The notes under the pieces were generated by a model. The model was not told where the DNA came from, searched no databases, and saw nothing but the letters and a program-made list of their open reading frames with translations. The position numbers were made by a program, and so were the translations under genes. A DNA stretch of 64,000 nucleotides from Dechloromonas agitata is5 (GTDB lineage Bacteria > Pseudomonadota > Gammaproteobacteria > Burkholderiales > Rhodocyclaceae), in contig NZ_KI912532.1 of NCBI RefSeq assembly GCF_000519045.1, forward strand, positions 186,001 through 250,000, given 5' to 3'. Numbering within the stretch: position 1 is the stretch's first letter; every line of letters starts with the position of its first letter. Positions 8,005 through 16,274 of the stretch are shown here, in pieces.

Positions 8005-9930
8005 TCAGGCGAAGTCGAGCGCCCTGACGGCCGAGCCGATATCGACATGCTGCCCGAGGTCGGCCAGCAGTTCCTTCATGTCCAGAATCAGCACGATCTG
8101 CCCGTTGGACAAGGTCGTCACCCCTGCAACGCCACGCGGACGGAAGTCTTCCAGCGACTTGATCACCGCATCGTCTCGCCCGGCAAAGCTATCGACACCG
8201 AGGATGAAGCTGCGCTCGGCAGTCTGCATGAACACGCCATACTCCGGATCGCGTTCGAGCGGCCAGCCTAGCAGACGGGAAAGCGTGATGACCGGCAGGA
8301 CCTCGCCCCGCACAACCAACGTTTCCTTGCCGCCGACCTCCTGAATGCGCGACTTGTCGATTGGCAGGATCTCGCGTACCAGCGACAAGGGCAGGGCGAA
8401 CGGCTGATCGCCCAGCAGCACCAGCAGCACCGGCAGAATCGCCAAGGTCAACGGCAGCGAGATGATGAAAACGGAGCCCTTGCCCGGTTCGGAGCGAATC
8501 TCGATCGAGCCGTTCAGCTTCTGAATATTGGTTTTCACGACATCCATGCCGACACCACGGCCGGACACGTCGGAAATCTGCGTTTTGGTCGAGAACCCCG
8601 GCAGGAAAATCAGGTTCAAACTCTGCCGCTCATCCAGGACGTTCGCCTCTTCTTCCGAAATCAGCCCCTTCTCGATGGCCTTCGCCCGGATGCGCTCGGC
8701 GCTCATGCCCTTGCCGTCATCGGCAATGATCAGCACGATGTGATCACCCTCCTGGCGCGCCTCGAGACGAACCAGGCTCTTCGACGGCTTGCCGGCCGCC
8801 AGGCGCTCGGTCGGCATCTCGACGCCGTGGTCGACCGCATTGCGGATCAGGTGGATCAGCGGATCGGCCAGATCCTCGATCATCGTCTTGTCGACCTCGG
8901 TCTCCTCACCGGCCAGCACCAGCTCGACATCCTTGCCCAACTGGCGAGCCAGATCGCGGGCAATGCGCGGGTACTTTTGGAACAGGCGGCCAATGGGCTG
9001 CATGCGGGTCTTCATGACCGAGTTCTGCAGATCGGAAACCAGCAGGTCGAGCTGGCTGACTGCCTGATCGAGAGCGTGCAGCGTCTCGGAATCATTCTTG
9101 CCGGCCAGGATATCAGCACGCAGGCTGGTCAGGCGGTTCTTGGTCAGGCCGATTTCGCCCGACAAGTTCAGCACTTGGTCAAGACGGGAGGTATCGACCC
9201 GGATGGTGTTCTCGCGTACCCGCTCCTCGGCACGCCGGGCATTGACCGGTTGACCGCCCGGACGGTCAGTGGCGCGACGACCGTAGGGCGAAGCCGCAGT
9301 GGCTTGCCCGGCATCGGCCGGCATGCCGGCCGCCGGCACCACGGCAATTTCGGCCGCCGCGGCCGGTGCCGGCGCCTTGGCCAGCACTTCGCCTGTTGCA
9401 GCCTGCTGCGGCGCCGCTGCCTGGCCAGTCACGGCCGCGTGCAGGACATTCCAGTCCGGCTCCCCGGGGGTGACAGGCGGCACTGCTTCAGCAACCGGCG
9501 GCGGCGCACTCGCGGGAGCCGCGGCGATGACCGGTACCTCGCCGGCCAGGGCACCCTGCAGCGCGGCAAGCACGCCCGGATCAGCTGGCTGTGGCTGAAC
9601 CATCTGCCCCAACTCGCCGAACATTTCGCGAACCCCCTTGGTGGCCGCCATGATGACGTCCATCAACTCCGGCGTCAGTTCCAGCTCACCGTTGCGCAGG
9701 CGGTCGAACAGGTTCTCTGTCAGGTGGCACAGGGTCACCAGTTCGGTCGCATTGAGGAAGCCCGCCCCCCCCTTGACGGTGTGAAAGCCCCGAAAAATAT
9801 CGTTGAGCAATCCGCGGTCATCCGGCATTTTTTCCAGATCGACCAGCTTGTTGTCGACATCGGACAACAAGTCGCTCGCCTCCTGCAGAAAATCGTGCAG
9901 GAGATCTTCCATGCCGCTAAAGTCACTCAT
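8005..9930 (-). CDS. cheA: Chemotaxis histidine kinase CheA (short form, partner of CheYZ)
   Basis: Kinase that phosphorylates CheY and CheB in response to receptors; 641 aa. The P1 domain has the phospho-acceptor His50 in FHTVKGGAGF. A long Ala/Pro linker (~110-235) follows with no recognisable P2 CheY-docking domain. P3 dimerisation (~245-305) and the P4 ATPase follow, with N box HLIRNAVDHGVE, G1 DDGKGM and G2 GRGVGMDVV. The C-terminal P5 is a CheW-like SH3 pair. It follows cheZ by 11 bp, as in Pseudomonas cluster I. A second, longer CheA lies at 22077-24395, so this one is probably specialised. Confidence 0.96.
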   Translation of the reverse strand: MSDFSGMEDLLHDFLQEASDLLSDVDNKLVDLEKMPDDRGLLNDIFRGFHTVKGGAGFLNATELVTLCHLTENLFDRLRNGELELTPELMDVIMAATKGVREMFGELGQMVQPQPADPGVLAALQGALAGEVPVIAAAPASAPPPVAEAVPPVTPGEPDWNVLHAAVTGQAAAPQQAATGEVLAKAPAPAAAAEIAVVPAAGMPADAGQATAASPYGRRATDRPGGQPVNARRAEERVRENTIRVDTSRLDQVLNLSGEIGLTKNRLTSLRADILAGKNDSETLHALDQAVSQLDLLVSDLQNSVMKTRMQPIGRLFQKYPRIARDLARQLGKDVELVLAGEETEVDKTMIEDLADPLIHLIRNAVDHGVEMPTERLAAGKPSKSLVRLEARQEGDHIVLIIADDGKGMSAERIRAKAIEKGLISEEEANVLDERQSLNLIFLPGFSTKTQISDVSGRGVGMDVVKTNIQKLNGSIEIRSEPGKGSVFIISLPLTLAILPVLLVLLGDQPFALPLSLVREILPIDKSRIQEVGGKETLVVRGEVLPVITLSRLLGWPLERDPEYGVFMQTAERSFILGVDSFAGRDDAVIKSLEDFRPRGVAGVTTLSNGQIVLILDMKELLADLGQHVDIGSAVRALDFA

Positions 9931-9941
9931 AGTGCCCCTCC

Positions 9942-10805
9942 TCAGAATCCGAGGCTGTCGAGCAGGTCATCCACCTGCGCCTGGTTTACCACAACATCGG
10001 AACGCCCTTCGGCGTTCACGACCGGCCCATTCATCAAACTGGCCACCTCCCCAGTCCGCTTGGTTTCCGGCACAACCTCGAGCAGCACCCCCATCAGCCC
10101 GGCCTCCAGTTCCTGCGCGAGGGCGACAACCTTCTTGATGACCTGGCCGGTCAAATCCTGAAAATCCTGCGCCATCATGATTTCGGTCAACTGGGCATGT
10201 GTCGCTCGGGTCTTGGCGGGGATGTGATCCTTCAGATGCGCCCGCGTTTCCTCGGCCAGTTGCTTGAACTCGGCGACACCGAGTTGGTTGGCGAACGCCT
10301 TGTCCCAGCGAGCCGCCAGGGCTGAAGAAGAGCTCTCAATCTCGTCGACCAGCGGGCCGGCAATATCGGTCGCATTGAGCACCCGGCAAGCCGCCTGCTC
10401 GGTCAGGTTTGCGACGTAGGCCAGGCGGTCCTTGGCATCAGGCAGGGCGGAGACAGTCTGCTCGAGCAGTTTGTCGTATCCCAGTTGGCCCAGGGTATCG
10501 TGCAATGCGCGTGCCATATGGCCGATGCGATTGAAGACCGCTTCCTGCTTTGGCCATTCTTCGCCGCCAGAGGCGGTCTCGGCGGCGTCCGGTTGGATGT
10601 TCGCTGGCTCAGCCTGCGTTTGGGGCGTCACCGTTTCGGCAGCGATGCTGTCGAACAGCGCCTGCAGGTCGTCAGAATCCGCATTGGCTGCAGCAGCGGG
10701 CTCAGGTGCGGGTGCGGGCGCCGGTGTGGCAGCGGGCGGGGCGTAATCGGAAGCGATCGATTCGAAGAGGGCTTCCAGATCGGCGGAATCGTTGGTGGCA
10801 GACAT
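9942..10805 (-). CDS. cheZ: CheY-phosphate phosphatase CheZ with extra N-terminal motifs
   Basis: Dephosphorylates CheY-P and ends the motor signal; 287 aa against ~214 in E. coli. The catalytic helix is visible as AQDFQDLTGQVIKKV, with the glutamine that activates water. The extreme C-terminus VDDLLDSLGF is the CheY-binding peptide of the family. The extra N-terminal ~80 residues are Ala/Pro-rich and contain two related motifs, DLEALFESIA (9-18) and DLQALFDSIA (46-55), which resemble the C-terminal peptide. It lies between cheY (9 bp away) and cheA (11 bp away). Confidence 0.95.
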   Translation of the reverse strand: MSATNDSADLEALFESIASDYAPPAATPAPAPAPEPAAAANADSDDLQALFDSIAAETVTPQTQAEPANIQPDAAETASGGEEWPKQEAVFNRIGHMARALHDTLGQLGYDKLLEQTVSALPDAKDRLAYVANLTEQAACRVLNATDIAGPLVDEIESSSSALAARWDKAFANQLGVAEFKQLAEETRAHLKDHIPAKTRATHAQLTEIMMAQDFQDLTGQVIKKVVALAQELEAGLMGVLLEVVPETKRTGEVASLMNGPVVNAEGRSDVVVNQAQVDDLLDSLGF

Positions 10806-10814
10806 GCTATCCCC

Positions 10815-11207
10815 TTAGGCCTGGCCCATTTTCTCGAAAATCTTGTTCAGCTTTTCGGAAAGCGTTCCTGCAGTAAAGGGCTTGACGATGTAGCCGCTTG
10901 CCCCGGCCTGGGCAGCAGCGATGATGTTTTCCTTCTTGGCTTCAGCCGTGATCATCAAGACCGGCAAGTGTTTGAGGTTTGGCGTTGCCCGGATGGTTTG
11001 CAGCAAGGTCAGGCCATCCATGTTCGGCATGTTCCAGTCGGTGACGACGAACTCGAAGCCGCCGGCCTGCAGCTTCTGCAGGGCGATGGCCCCGTCCTCG
11101 GCCTCATCGACATTGGTAAAGCCGAGCTCCTTCAACAGATTGCGGACAATACGGCGCATCGTGGAGAAATCATCCACCACCAGAAAACGCATTTTGGGAT
11201 CAGCCAT
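10815..11207 (-). CDS. cheY: Chemotaxis response regulator CheY (first copy)
   Basis: Single receiver domain of 130 aa that binds the flagellar switch when phosphorylated. The acid pocket VVDDF and phospho-acceptor Asp57 ([12 protein letters not shown]) are intact, as are the switch Thr (MITAEA) and the Lys of VKPF. Sequence and length match motor-binding enteric and Pseudomonas CheY, including the [12 protein letters not shown] helix. It heads the tight cheY-cheZ-cheA cluster. The Shine-Dalgarno sequence is TGGAG, 7 bases before ATG. Confidence 0.97.
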   Translation of the reverse strand: MADPKMRFLVVDDFSTMRRIVRNLLKELGFTNVDEAEDGAIALQKLQAGGFEFVVTDWNMPNMDGLTLLQTIRATPNLKHLPVLMITAEAKKENIIAAAQAGASGYIVKPFTAGTLSEKLNKIFEKMGQA

Positions 11208-11232
11208 CGACTACTCCAGAAACTCTTGTTTG

Positions 11233-12168
11233 TTATCGTTCAATTAGCGGGCGCAAGGTATCGGCCAGCGCTTCGGCATCGAATTTCGCCACGTAGGCGT
11301 CGACACCGACCGCCTTGCCCATGGCGCGATTTGCCTCGGAAGAGAGGGAGGAGTGCATGACCACAGGCACCCCTTCGAACCGGGGATCGGACTTGATGTT
11401 CTTGGTCAGCACATAACCATCCATCTCGGGCATTTCGGCATCGACCAGAATCAGGCGCACGTCGTCGCGAATGTTGCGCCCCATCTGCATGGCGTGCGCA
11501 GCGATGCCCTGCAGCCGCGTCCAGGCCTCCATGCCGTTCGTCGCATGCTTGTGGCGGACACCGAGCTTGTCGAGTACCTCCGAAATCTTGCGTCGGGCAA
11601 CGATCGAGTCATCGACGAAGAAGACACTGGTATCGGGATCGACACGCGCCGGCGGGATATCGACGATCATCGCCTCACCGAAAGCGTTGGCCAGTATCTG
11701 TTCGACATCGAGAATGGAAACCAGGCCGCCATCCTCTAGTTCGATGACTGCCGTGATCAACCCCTGGTTGGCCGACAAAACGCTTTCCGGTGCCTTAACG
11801 CGCTCCCAATCGACCCGGATAATGCGATCGACCTCATGCACCAGGAAGCCGAGGGTGCGCTTGGAGTATTCGGCGACCATCATGGTCTTGCCACGCCCCG
11901 GCTGGGTATCGAGATGCAGGAATGGCGCCAGCGACAGGACCGGGATCACGTTGCCGCGCAACGAGATGAGCCCCTCGACGCCGCGCGGCATGTTGGGGGT
12001 CTTGGTAATGTGCGGCGTACGCCCGACCTCGCGCACCTTGAAGACGTTGATGCCGAAAATCTCGCGCGTCCCGAGCGTGAAAAGCAGGATTTCCATTTTG
12101 TTGGAACCGGCCAGCCGCGTCCGCGCATCAACACTATCCAGAAGATTCTTGTTCTCAACGAGGTTCAT
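11233..12168 (-). CDS. cheV: Chemotaxis adaptor CheV (CheW-REC fusion), copy 1
   Basis: Adaptor coupling receptors to CheA with an attached receiver that tunes the array; 311 aa. The CheW-like domain fills residues ~20-165 (EILLFTLG, GLISLRGNVIPVLSL) and the receiver ~175-305 (VFFVDDSIVARR acid pocket, VDAEMPEMDG phospho-site, HSSLS, VAKF). Starts close to the stop of the second CheV gene, with 15 bp between them, so the two are co-transcribed. It differs clearly from its neighbour in the CheW part, so this is an old rather than fresh duplication. Confidence 0.95.
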   Translation of the reverse strand: MNLVENKNLLDSVDARTRLAGSNKMEILLFTLGTREIFGINVFKVREVGRTPHITKTPNMPRGVEGLISLRGNVIPVLSLAPFLHLDTQPGRGKTMMVAEYSKRTLGFLVHEVDRIIRVDWERVKAPESVLSANQGLITAVIELEDGGLVSILDVEQILANAFGEAMIVDIPPARVDPDTSVFFVDDSIVARRKISEVLDKLGVRHKHATNGMEAWTRLQGIAAHAMQMGRNIRDDVRLILVDAEMPEMDGYVLTKNIKSDPRFEGVPVVMHSSLSSEANRAMGKAVGVDAYVAKFDAEALADTLRPLIER

Positions 12169-12183
12169 CGTTCACTCCCGCTC

Positions 12184-13152
12184 TCAAGCCGAGACGACCG
12201 GCGCGATATCAACGCCCAGACGACGCGCCAGGGTTTCCGACAAGCGCAGTGGTTCAAACTTGGGCACGTATTCATCGACGCCGACCGACATCCCGAGCTT
12301 CTGATTGGACATACCCGACAGGGACGAATGCATGACCACCGGAATCCCGTTGAAGCGGGGATCGGATTTGATTTTCTTGGTCAGGATGTAGCCATCCATT
12401 TCCGGCATCTCGATATCGGTCAGCACCAGATTGATGATCGCAGATGCCGGCTTGCCAACTGACTGCGCATAGACGGCAACCTTCTCCATCTCTTCCCACA
12501 TCTGTCGGCCGTTGACCGCCGCAACCCCCTTGACGCCCATGGCAACGAGCGTGCGTTCGATCTGCTTGCGGGCGACACTGGAATCGTCGCAATAGAAAAC
12601 CGTGCAGTCCGGGCGATCAACCGGAACCACGCCGCGATACATGATCTCGTTATCGATGCTGGTGGTCTCGGAGAGCACCTTCTCGACATCCATCATCATC
12701 ACCAGACGGTTATCTTCCAGTTCCGTCACCGCCGTCACCAGACCGCCGGTCTGGGCGGTCAGCATTTCGGGCGGCACCCGCATCTTGCTCCAGTCCAGGC
12801 GCAGGATGGTGTCCACCCCCTCGACCAGAAAACCCTGGGTGTGACCGTTGTACTCGGTCACGATCATGATTTCGCGCGGCGTACTGGCCGCAATGCCGGA
12901 GTACTTGGCCAGGTCGATCACCGGCACCAATGCGCCGCGCAGACTGACCATTCCCTCGACCGACGAAGGCATGTCTGGAGCGGCGGTGATGGCCGGCGTG
13001 CGCATGACTTCACGAACCTTGAAGACGTTGATGCCATAAGTCTCGCGGCGGCCGGTACGCTGGTCCACTCCGAGAAAGAAGAGCAGGATTTCCAGCTTGT
13101 TCGTCCCCGCCAGCTTGGTTCGCGCATCAATATTCTTCAGTAGTTCCGACAT
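12184..13152 (-). CDS. cheV: Chemotaxis adaptor CheV (CheW-REC fusion), copy 2
   Basis: CheW-receiver fusion of 322 aa. The CheW part (residues ~18-165) has EILLFFLG and GMVSLRGALVPVIDLAKY; the receiver has VFYCDDSSVARK and LTDIEMPEMDG. The reading frame stays open to 13197, but ATG 13152 is chosen because GGAAG lies just upstream and the resulting start MSELLKNIDARTKLAG aligns with the start of its neighbour. The two CheV proteins share the DARTxLAGxNKxEILLF opening. Two CheVs may adapt different receptor classes; that is inference. Confidence 0.94.
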   Translation of the reverse strand: MSELLKNIDARTKLAGTNKLEILLFFLGVDQRTGRRETYGINVFKVREVMRTPAITAAPDMPSSVEGMVSLRGALVPVIDLAKYSGIAASTPREIMIVTEYNGHTQGFLVEGVDTILRLDWSKMRVPPEMLTAQTGGLVTAVTELEDNRLVMMMDVEKVLSETTSIDNEIMYRGVVPVDRPDCTVFYCDDSSVARKQIERTLVAMGVKGVAAVNGRQMWEEMEKVAVYAQSVGKPASAIINLVLTDIEMPEMDGYILTKKIKSDPRFNGIPVVMHSSLSGMSNQKLGMSVGVDEYVPKFEPLRLSETLARRLGVDIAPVVSA

Positions 13153-13243
13153 CGTCTTCCTTTCGCATGCTGCCAGGCTCAGGCTTGCCTCCGGCAACTT
13201 CTTGGCAGCGAAGCCTGCCCCTATCTTTGTTCACCAGGCCATC

Positions 13244-13270
13244 ATTATATTAACGGCAGGCCACCTACAA
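13244..13270 (-). promoter_or_regulatory. Candidate promoter for the cheV genes
   Basis: In the 121-bp gap between the STAS gene and cheV, the minus strand has TATAAT (13249-13244) with TTGTAG 15 bases upstream, a short spacing. No FliA-type TAAAG/GCCGATAA pair is visible. The leader after it can form a CAGGCTT/AAGCCTG stem. Weak evidence. Confidence 0.35.
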
Positions 13271-13273
13271 CAT

Positions 13274-13579
13274 TTAGGAAATCTGAAACAATTTACCAAA
13301 GTTAGCAATATCGAGCACCTGCTTTACGTTGCCACGCACCCCGCTCAGGGCGACTTCCTTGTTGGCACCACCCAGTTTATCCCGCAACATCAACAACATA
13401 CCCAGCGCAGAACTATCGAGGTAATCGACTCCGGAAAAATCGACAACGACCGAGCGTACAGCAGCGTCGGTCACCAAGGGCTCGTAGGCACTGCGGAATT
13501 CGCGATGCGTATTGAAATCGAAACGACCAGCCAGCTTGATGGTTGCCTTGCCAGACTCGTTAAGAACGCTTGCTTGCAT
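13274..13579 (-). CDS. STAS-domain protein (anti-sigma factor antagonist type)
   Basis: A 101-aa single STAS domain like SpoIIAA/RsbV. The conserved loop VDYLDSSALGML (~55-66) keeps the serine that is phosphorylated by partner kinases in this family. There is no partner RsbW-type kinase nearby; instead it sits between cheB and cheV within the chemotaxis block. It might act in a chemotaxis-linked or biofilm switch, but no partner can be named from sequence. It is separated from cheB by 73 bp with no clear terminator. Confidence 0.9.
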   Translation of the reverse strand: MQASVLNESGKATIKLAGRFDFNTHREFRSAYEPLVTDAAVRSVVVDFSGVDYLDSSALGMLLMLRDKLGGANKEVALSGVRGNVKQVLDIANFGKLFQIS

Positions 13580-13652
13580 GAGTATTCCTATCCAAAAAGA
13601 GCAAATCTCACATTAGTTTAAACCTTTACCCACCGAGAACAAGCCATTGTTC

Positions 13653-14705
13653 CTAGGCAGGAGCGGCGGCGAGCACCCGTCGGGCTATCTCATCGAGGGG
13701 GTATTGCTCCTCGACCGCACCGATCAGATAAGCCTCGCGCGGCATGCCATAGACGACGCAACTGCCTTCATCCTGTCCGAAGGTCCGGGCACCGGCCTGG
13801 CGCATGCGCAACAACCCCTGGGCACCATCCTTGCCCATGCCGGTCAGGATCACCCCGATCGCCTTGCGGCCGACCAGACTGGCGGCCGAGTCGAACAGGA
13901 CATCGACCGAGGGACGGTGCCGATTGACCGGCGGGGTCGACGCCAGTTCGATGGCGTAACCGTTGGTGGTCCGCTTGATCTGCATGTGGGAATGACCCGG
14001 CGCGATGTAAACCGTTCCGGGTTCCACCTTTTCGTTGCCCTGGGCCTCGATGACGCGCGGTGCGCAGAGGCTGTCCAGGCGCCGGGCGAAGGAGGCTGTG
14101 AAAGCCTCCGGCATGTGCTGAACGATCAGGATGGGGGGGCAATCGGCCGGTACACCGAGCAGGAAATCCTTGATCGCTTCCGTGCCACCGGTCGAGGCAC
14201 CGAGGAAAATGATCTTGCCACTGTTTCCCAAGCCGGCTTTCGGCGCCACCGCCGGTTTTACCGTCGACATGGCAGCGGACGCAGCCGCCGGGCGGCGCAG
14301 ACGAGCGCCCTTGGCGGCGCGAATTTTATCGATGAGTTCTTCCGCATAGTTCTCCATGCTCCTCCCGCCATCGGACCGCGGCTTGCCGATGAAATCGATG
14401 GCGCCCAACTCCAGGGCCTTCAGTGTCGTTTCCGAGCCCGCCTCGGTAAAGGAGGAGACCATCACCACCGGCATCGGCCGCAGGCGCATCAGGCGCTCGA
14501 GGAACTCCAGGCCATCCATTTTCGGCATCTGGACATCCAGGGTCAGGACGTCCGGATTCAGGGCCTTGATCATCTCCCTCGCCGTCGGCGCATCCGGTGC
14601 CGCTCCGACCACCTCCATGTCGGGCGCCGTAGCAATCATCTGGCTCAGCAGGCCGCGCATCAGGGCGGAATCGTCAACCACCAGGACTCGGATCTTTTGG
14701 GGCAT
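13653..14705 (-). CDS. cheB: Chemotaxis methylesterase/deamidase CheB
   Basis: Removes methyl groups from receptors and resets sensitivity; 350 aa. The N-terminal receiver has VVDDSALMR and phospho-site Asp57 ([12 protein letters not shown]). The C-terminal esterase has the Ser ([12 protein letters not shown]), His ([11 protein letters not shown]) and Asp ([10 protein letters not shown]) of the catalytic triad. It follows cheD and cheR in the expected order cheR-cheD-cheB. The receptors at 16275-21529 end in an EWEEF pentapeptide that could tether it. Confidence 0.97.
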   Translation of the reverse strand: MPQKIRVLVVDDSALMRGLLSQMIATAPDMEVVGAAPDAPTAREMIKALNPDVLTLDVQMPKMDGLEFLERLMRLRPMPVVMVSSFTEAGSETTLKALELGAIDFIGKPRSDGGRSMENYAEELIDKIRAAKGARLRRPAAASAAMSTVKPAVAPKAGLGNSGKIIFLGASTGGTEAIKDFLLGVPADCPPILIVQHMPEAFTASFARRLDSLCAPRVIEAQGNEKVEPGTVYIAPGHSHMQIKRTTNGYAIELASTPPVNRHRPSVDVLFDSAASLVGRKAIGVILTGMGKDGAQGLLRMRQAGARTFGQDEGSCVVYGMPREAYLIGAVEEQYPLDEIARRVLAAAPA

Positions 14706-14751
14706 TTTGTTATCTATTAATGGGTTCTAGGCGCAATCCACGAGCGGCGTC

Positions 14752-15357
14752 TCAAATGAACAATTCCACTTCGCCTTCCATCTTCGCTCCCGAAAGCCGG
14801 GTCTTGTAATCGTTTTCGCGGTTGAAGAGAGTGTCGTTGTGCACGCGGTGCAGTTTCTTGACAAGAACCCGGCCAGTCTGCGGGAAATAGTAGATTTTCC
14901 GTGGGTAGGAATCCAGCAGGTCCTTGGCGACTACCGGAATTTTCTCGGTTTTCAGGAAGTTCAGGACGAACTCGGCATTGCGCACCCCGACGTTGCTGCT
15001 CGCCAAGCTGGCCAGCACGGCCCCGCCGCCGAAGACCTTCGCCTCCAGGCGATTACGGCGCGCCCCGAGCTTGAGCAGGTGGTTGATCAACACCTCCATG
15101 GCGTAGGTGCCATAGCGCGCCGAACTCCCGACGGTGTCGCGCCCCCCGTCATCCGGCAACATGAAATGATTCATGCCGCCGATGCCCGAGTCTGTATCGC
15201 GAATACAGGCCGCAACACAGGAGCCGAGAACAGTGACCAGCAAAGCCTCCCGATTGGCGACAAAATACTCGCCCGGCAAAATCTTGGCAGCCTCCAGACC
15301 GAACTTGCGGTCGAAGTAGCAGTTCGTTGCGAGATTTTCGTCGTAGCCGTGTTGCAC
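14752..15357 (-). CDS. cheD: Chemoreceptor glutamine deamidase CheD
   Basis: Deamidates receptor glutamines; 201 aa. The catalytic Cys is in [12 protein letters not shown] (~residue 47) and the His in [11 protein letters not shown]-terminal extension ends in GEVELFI, resembling the GDVELF end of the receptor-like protein at 24867-26114. CheD lies 12 bp after the cheR stop and 46 bp before cheB. No CheC was found in the window, so regulation of CheD by CheC is unlikely here. Confidence 0.95.
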   Translation of the reverse strand: MQHGYDENLATNCYFDRKFGLEAAKILPGEYFVANREALLVTVLGSCVAACIRDTDSGIGGMNHFMLPDDGGRDTVGSSARYGTYAMEVLINHLLKLGARRNRLEAKVFGGGAVLASLASSNVGVRNAEFVLNFLKTEKIPVVAKDLLDSYPRKIYYFPQTGRVLVKKLHRVHNDTLFNRENDYKTRLSGAKMEGEVELFI

Positions 15358-15369
15358 AGCTGCTTTTCC

Positions 15370-16272
15370 CTATCGTGCGCTGGCCAGGGTGTAAACGGTC
15401 TTGCCCTGCGACCGGAACAGATCGGCCGCATGCAGGAAACTCTCCGAATGTCCGGCGAACATCAGGCCATCCGGCTGCATGAGCGGTGCGAAGCGCGACA
15501 GGATCTTGTACTGGGTCGGCTTGTCGAAGTAAATCATGACGTTCCGGCAGAAAATCACGTCGAGCGGCCCCTTCACGGCATAGCTCGCGTCGAGCAGGTT
15601 GATGCGCTGAAACTGGATCAAGCTCTTTAGCTCCGGACGCACCGAGACAAAGCCCTCCTGTGCCCCCGTACCGCGCAGGAAAAACCGGCGCAGGCGTTCC
15701 GGCGACAGCTTCTCGACGCGCTCGGCCGGATAGACGCCCTTTTGCGCCGTGGCCAGCACATTGGTGTCAAGGTCGGAGGCGACGATGGAGACATGCGAGG
15801 CGTTGGCACCAAAGGTTTCGAGCACCGTGATCGCGATCGAATAGGGCTCCTCGCCCGTCGAAGCAGCCGAGCACCACACCCGGATCGGGCGCCGGTTGCC
15901 GAGCTTGCGCAGATGTTCGGCGAAGATCGGAAAGTGGTGTGGCTCGCGGAAGAAGGAGGTGAGGTTGGTGGTCAACGAATTGACGAAACGCTCCCACTCG
16001 TCACCACCGTTCTTTTCCAGGGCATCGAGATACTCAGCAAAGGACTGCTTGCCGGTCGCCCGCAAGCGACGGGCCAGGCGGGAATAGACCATATCCTGCT
16101 TGACCGGTGACAGCGAAATCCCGGCATGCTGATGAATCAGCTTGCGCACGCGCTCGAAATCGGCTGGTGAAAACGAGAATTCCCGAACGGTGGCATCCCG
16201 CTTCGGCAGGCTGGAAGACAGCGCCGAGCGCAAGGGCGAAACAGGGGGAATTGTTTTCTTCAAATCGCTCAT
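15370..16272 (-). CDS. cheR: Chemotaxis methyltransferase CheR
   Basis: SAM-dependent enzyme that methylates receptor glutamates; 300 aa. The N-terminal helical domain (DFERVRKLIHQHAGISLSPV) is followed by the Rossmann domain with IRVWCSAASTGEEPYSIA (motif I) and DVIFCRNVMIYFD. The beta-subdomain for pentapeptide binding is present. ATG 16272 is chosen over 16290 because GAAGAG precedes it and the longer start would overlap the receptor gene. It lies two bases after the receptor stop, so the genes are coupled. Confidence 0.96.
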   Translation of the reverse strand: MSDLKKTIPPVSPLRSALSSSLPKRDATVREFSFSPADFERVRKLIHQHAGISLSPVKQDMVYSRLARRLRATGKQSFAEYLDALEKNGGDEWERFVNSLTTNLTSFFREPHHFPIFAEHLRKLGNRRPIRVWCSAASTGEEPYSIAITVLETFGANASHVSIVASDLDTNVLATAQKGVYPAERVEKLSPERLRRFFLRGTGAQEGFVSVRPELKSLIQFQRINLLDASYAVKGPLDVIFCRNVMIYFDKPTQYKILSRFAPLMQPDGLMFAGHSESFLHAADLFRSQGKTVYTLASAR

Positions 16273-16274
16273 GA

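Noticed and set aside
13580-13652. FliA-dependent promoter upstream of the STAS gene (TAAAG motif)
   Set aside because: A TAAAGGTTT occurs on the minus strand, but no GCCGATAA follows at the right distance.
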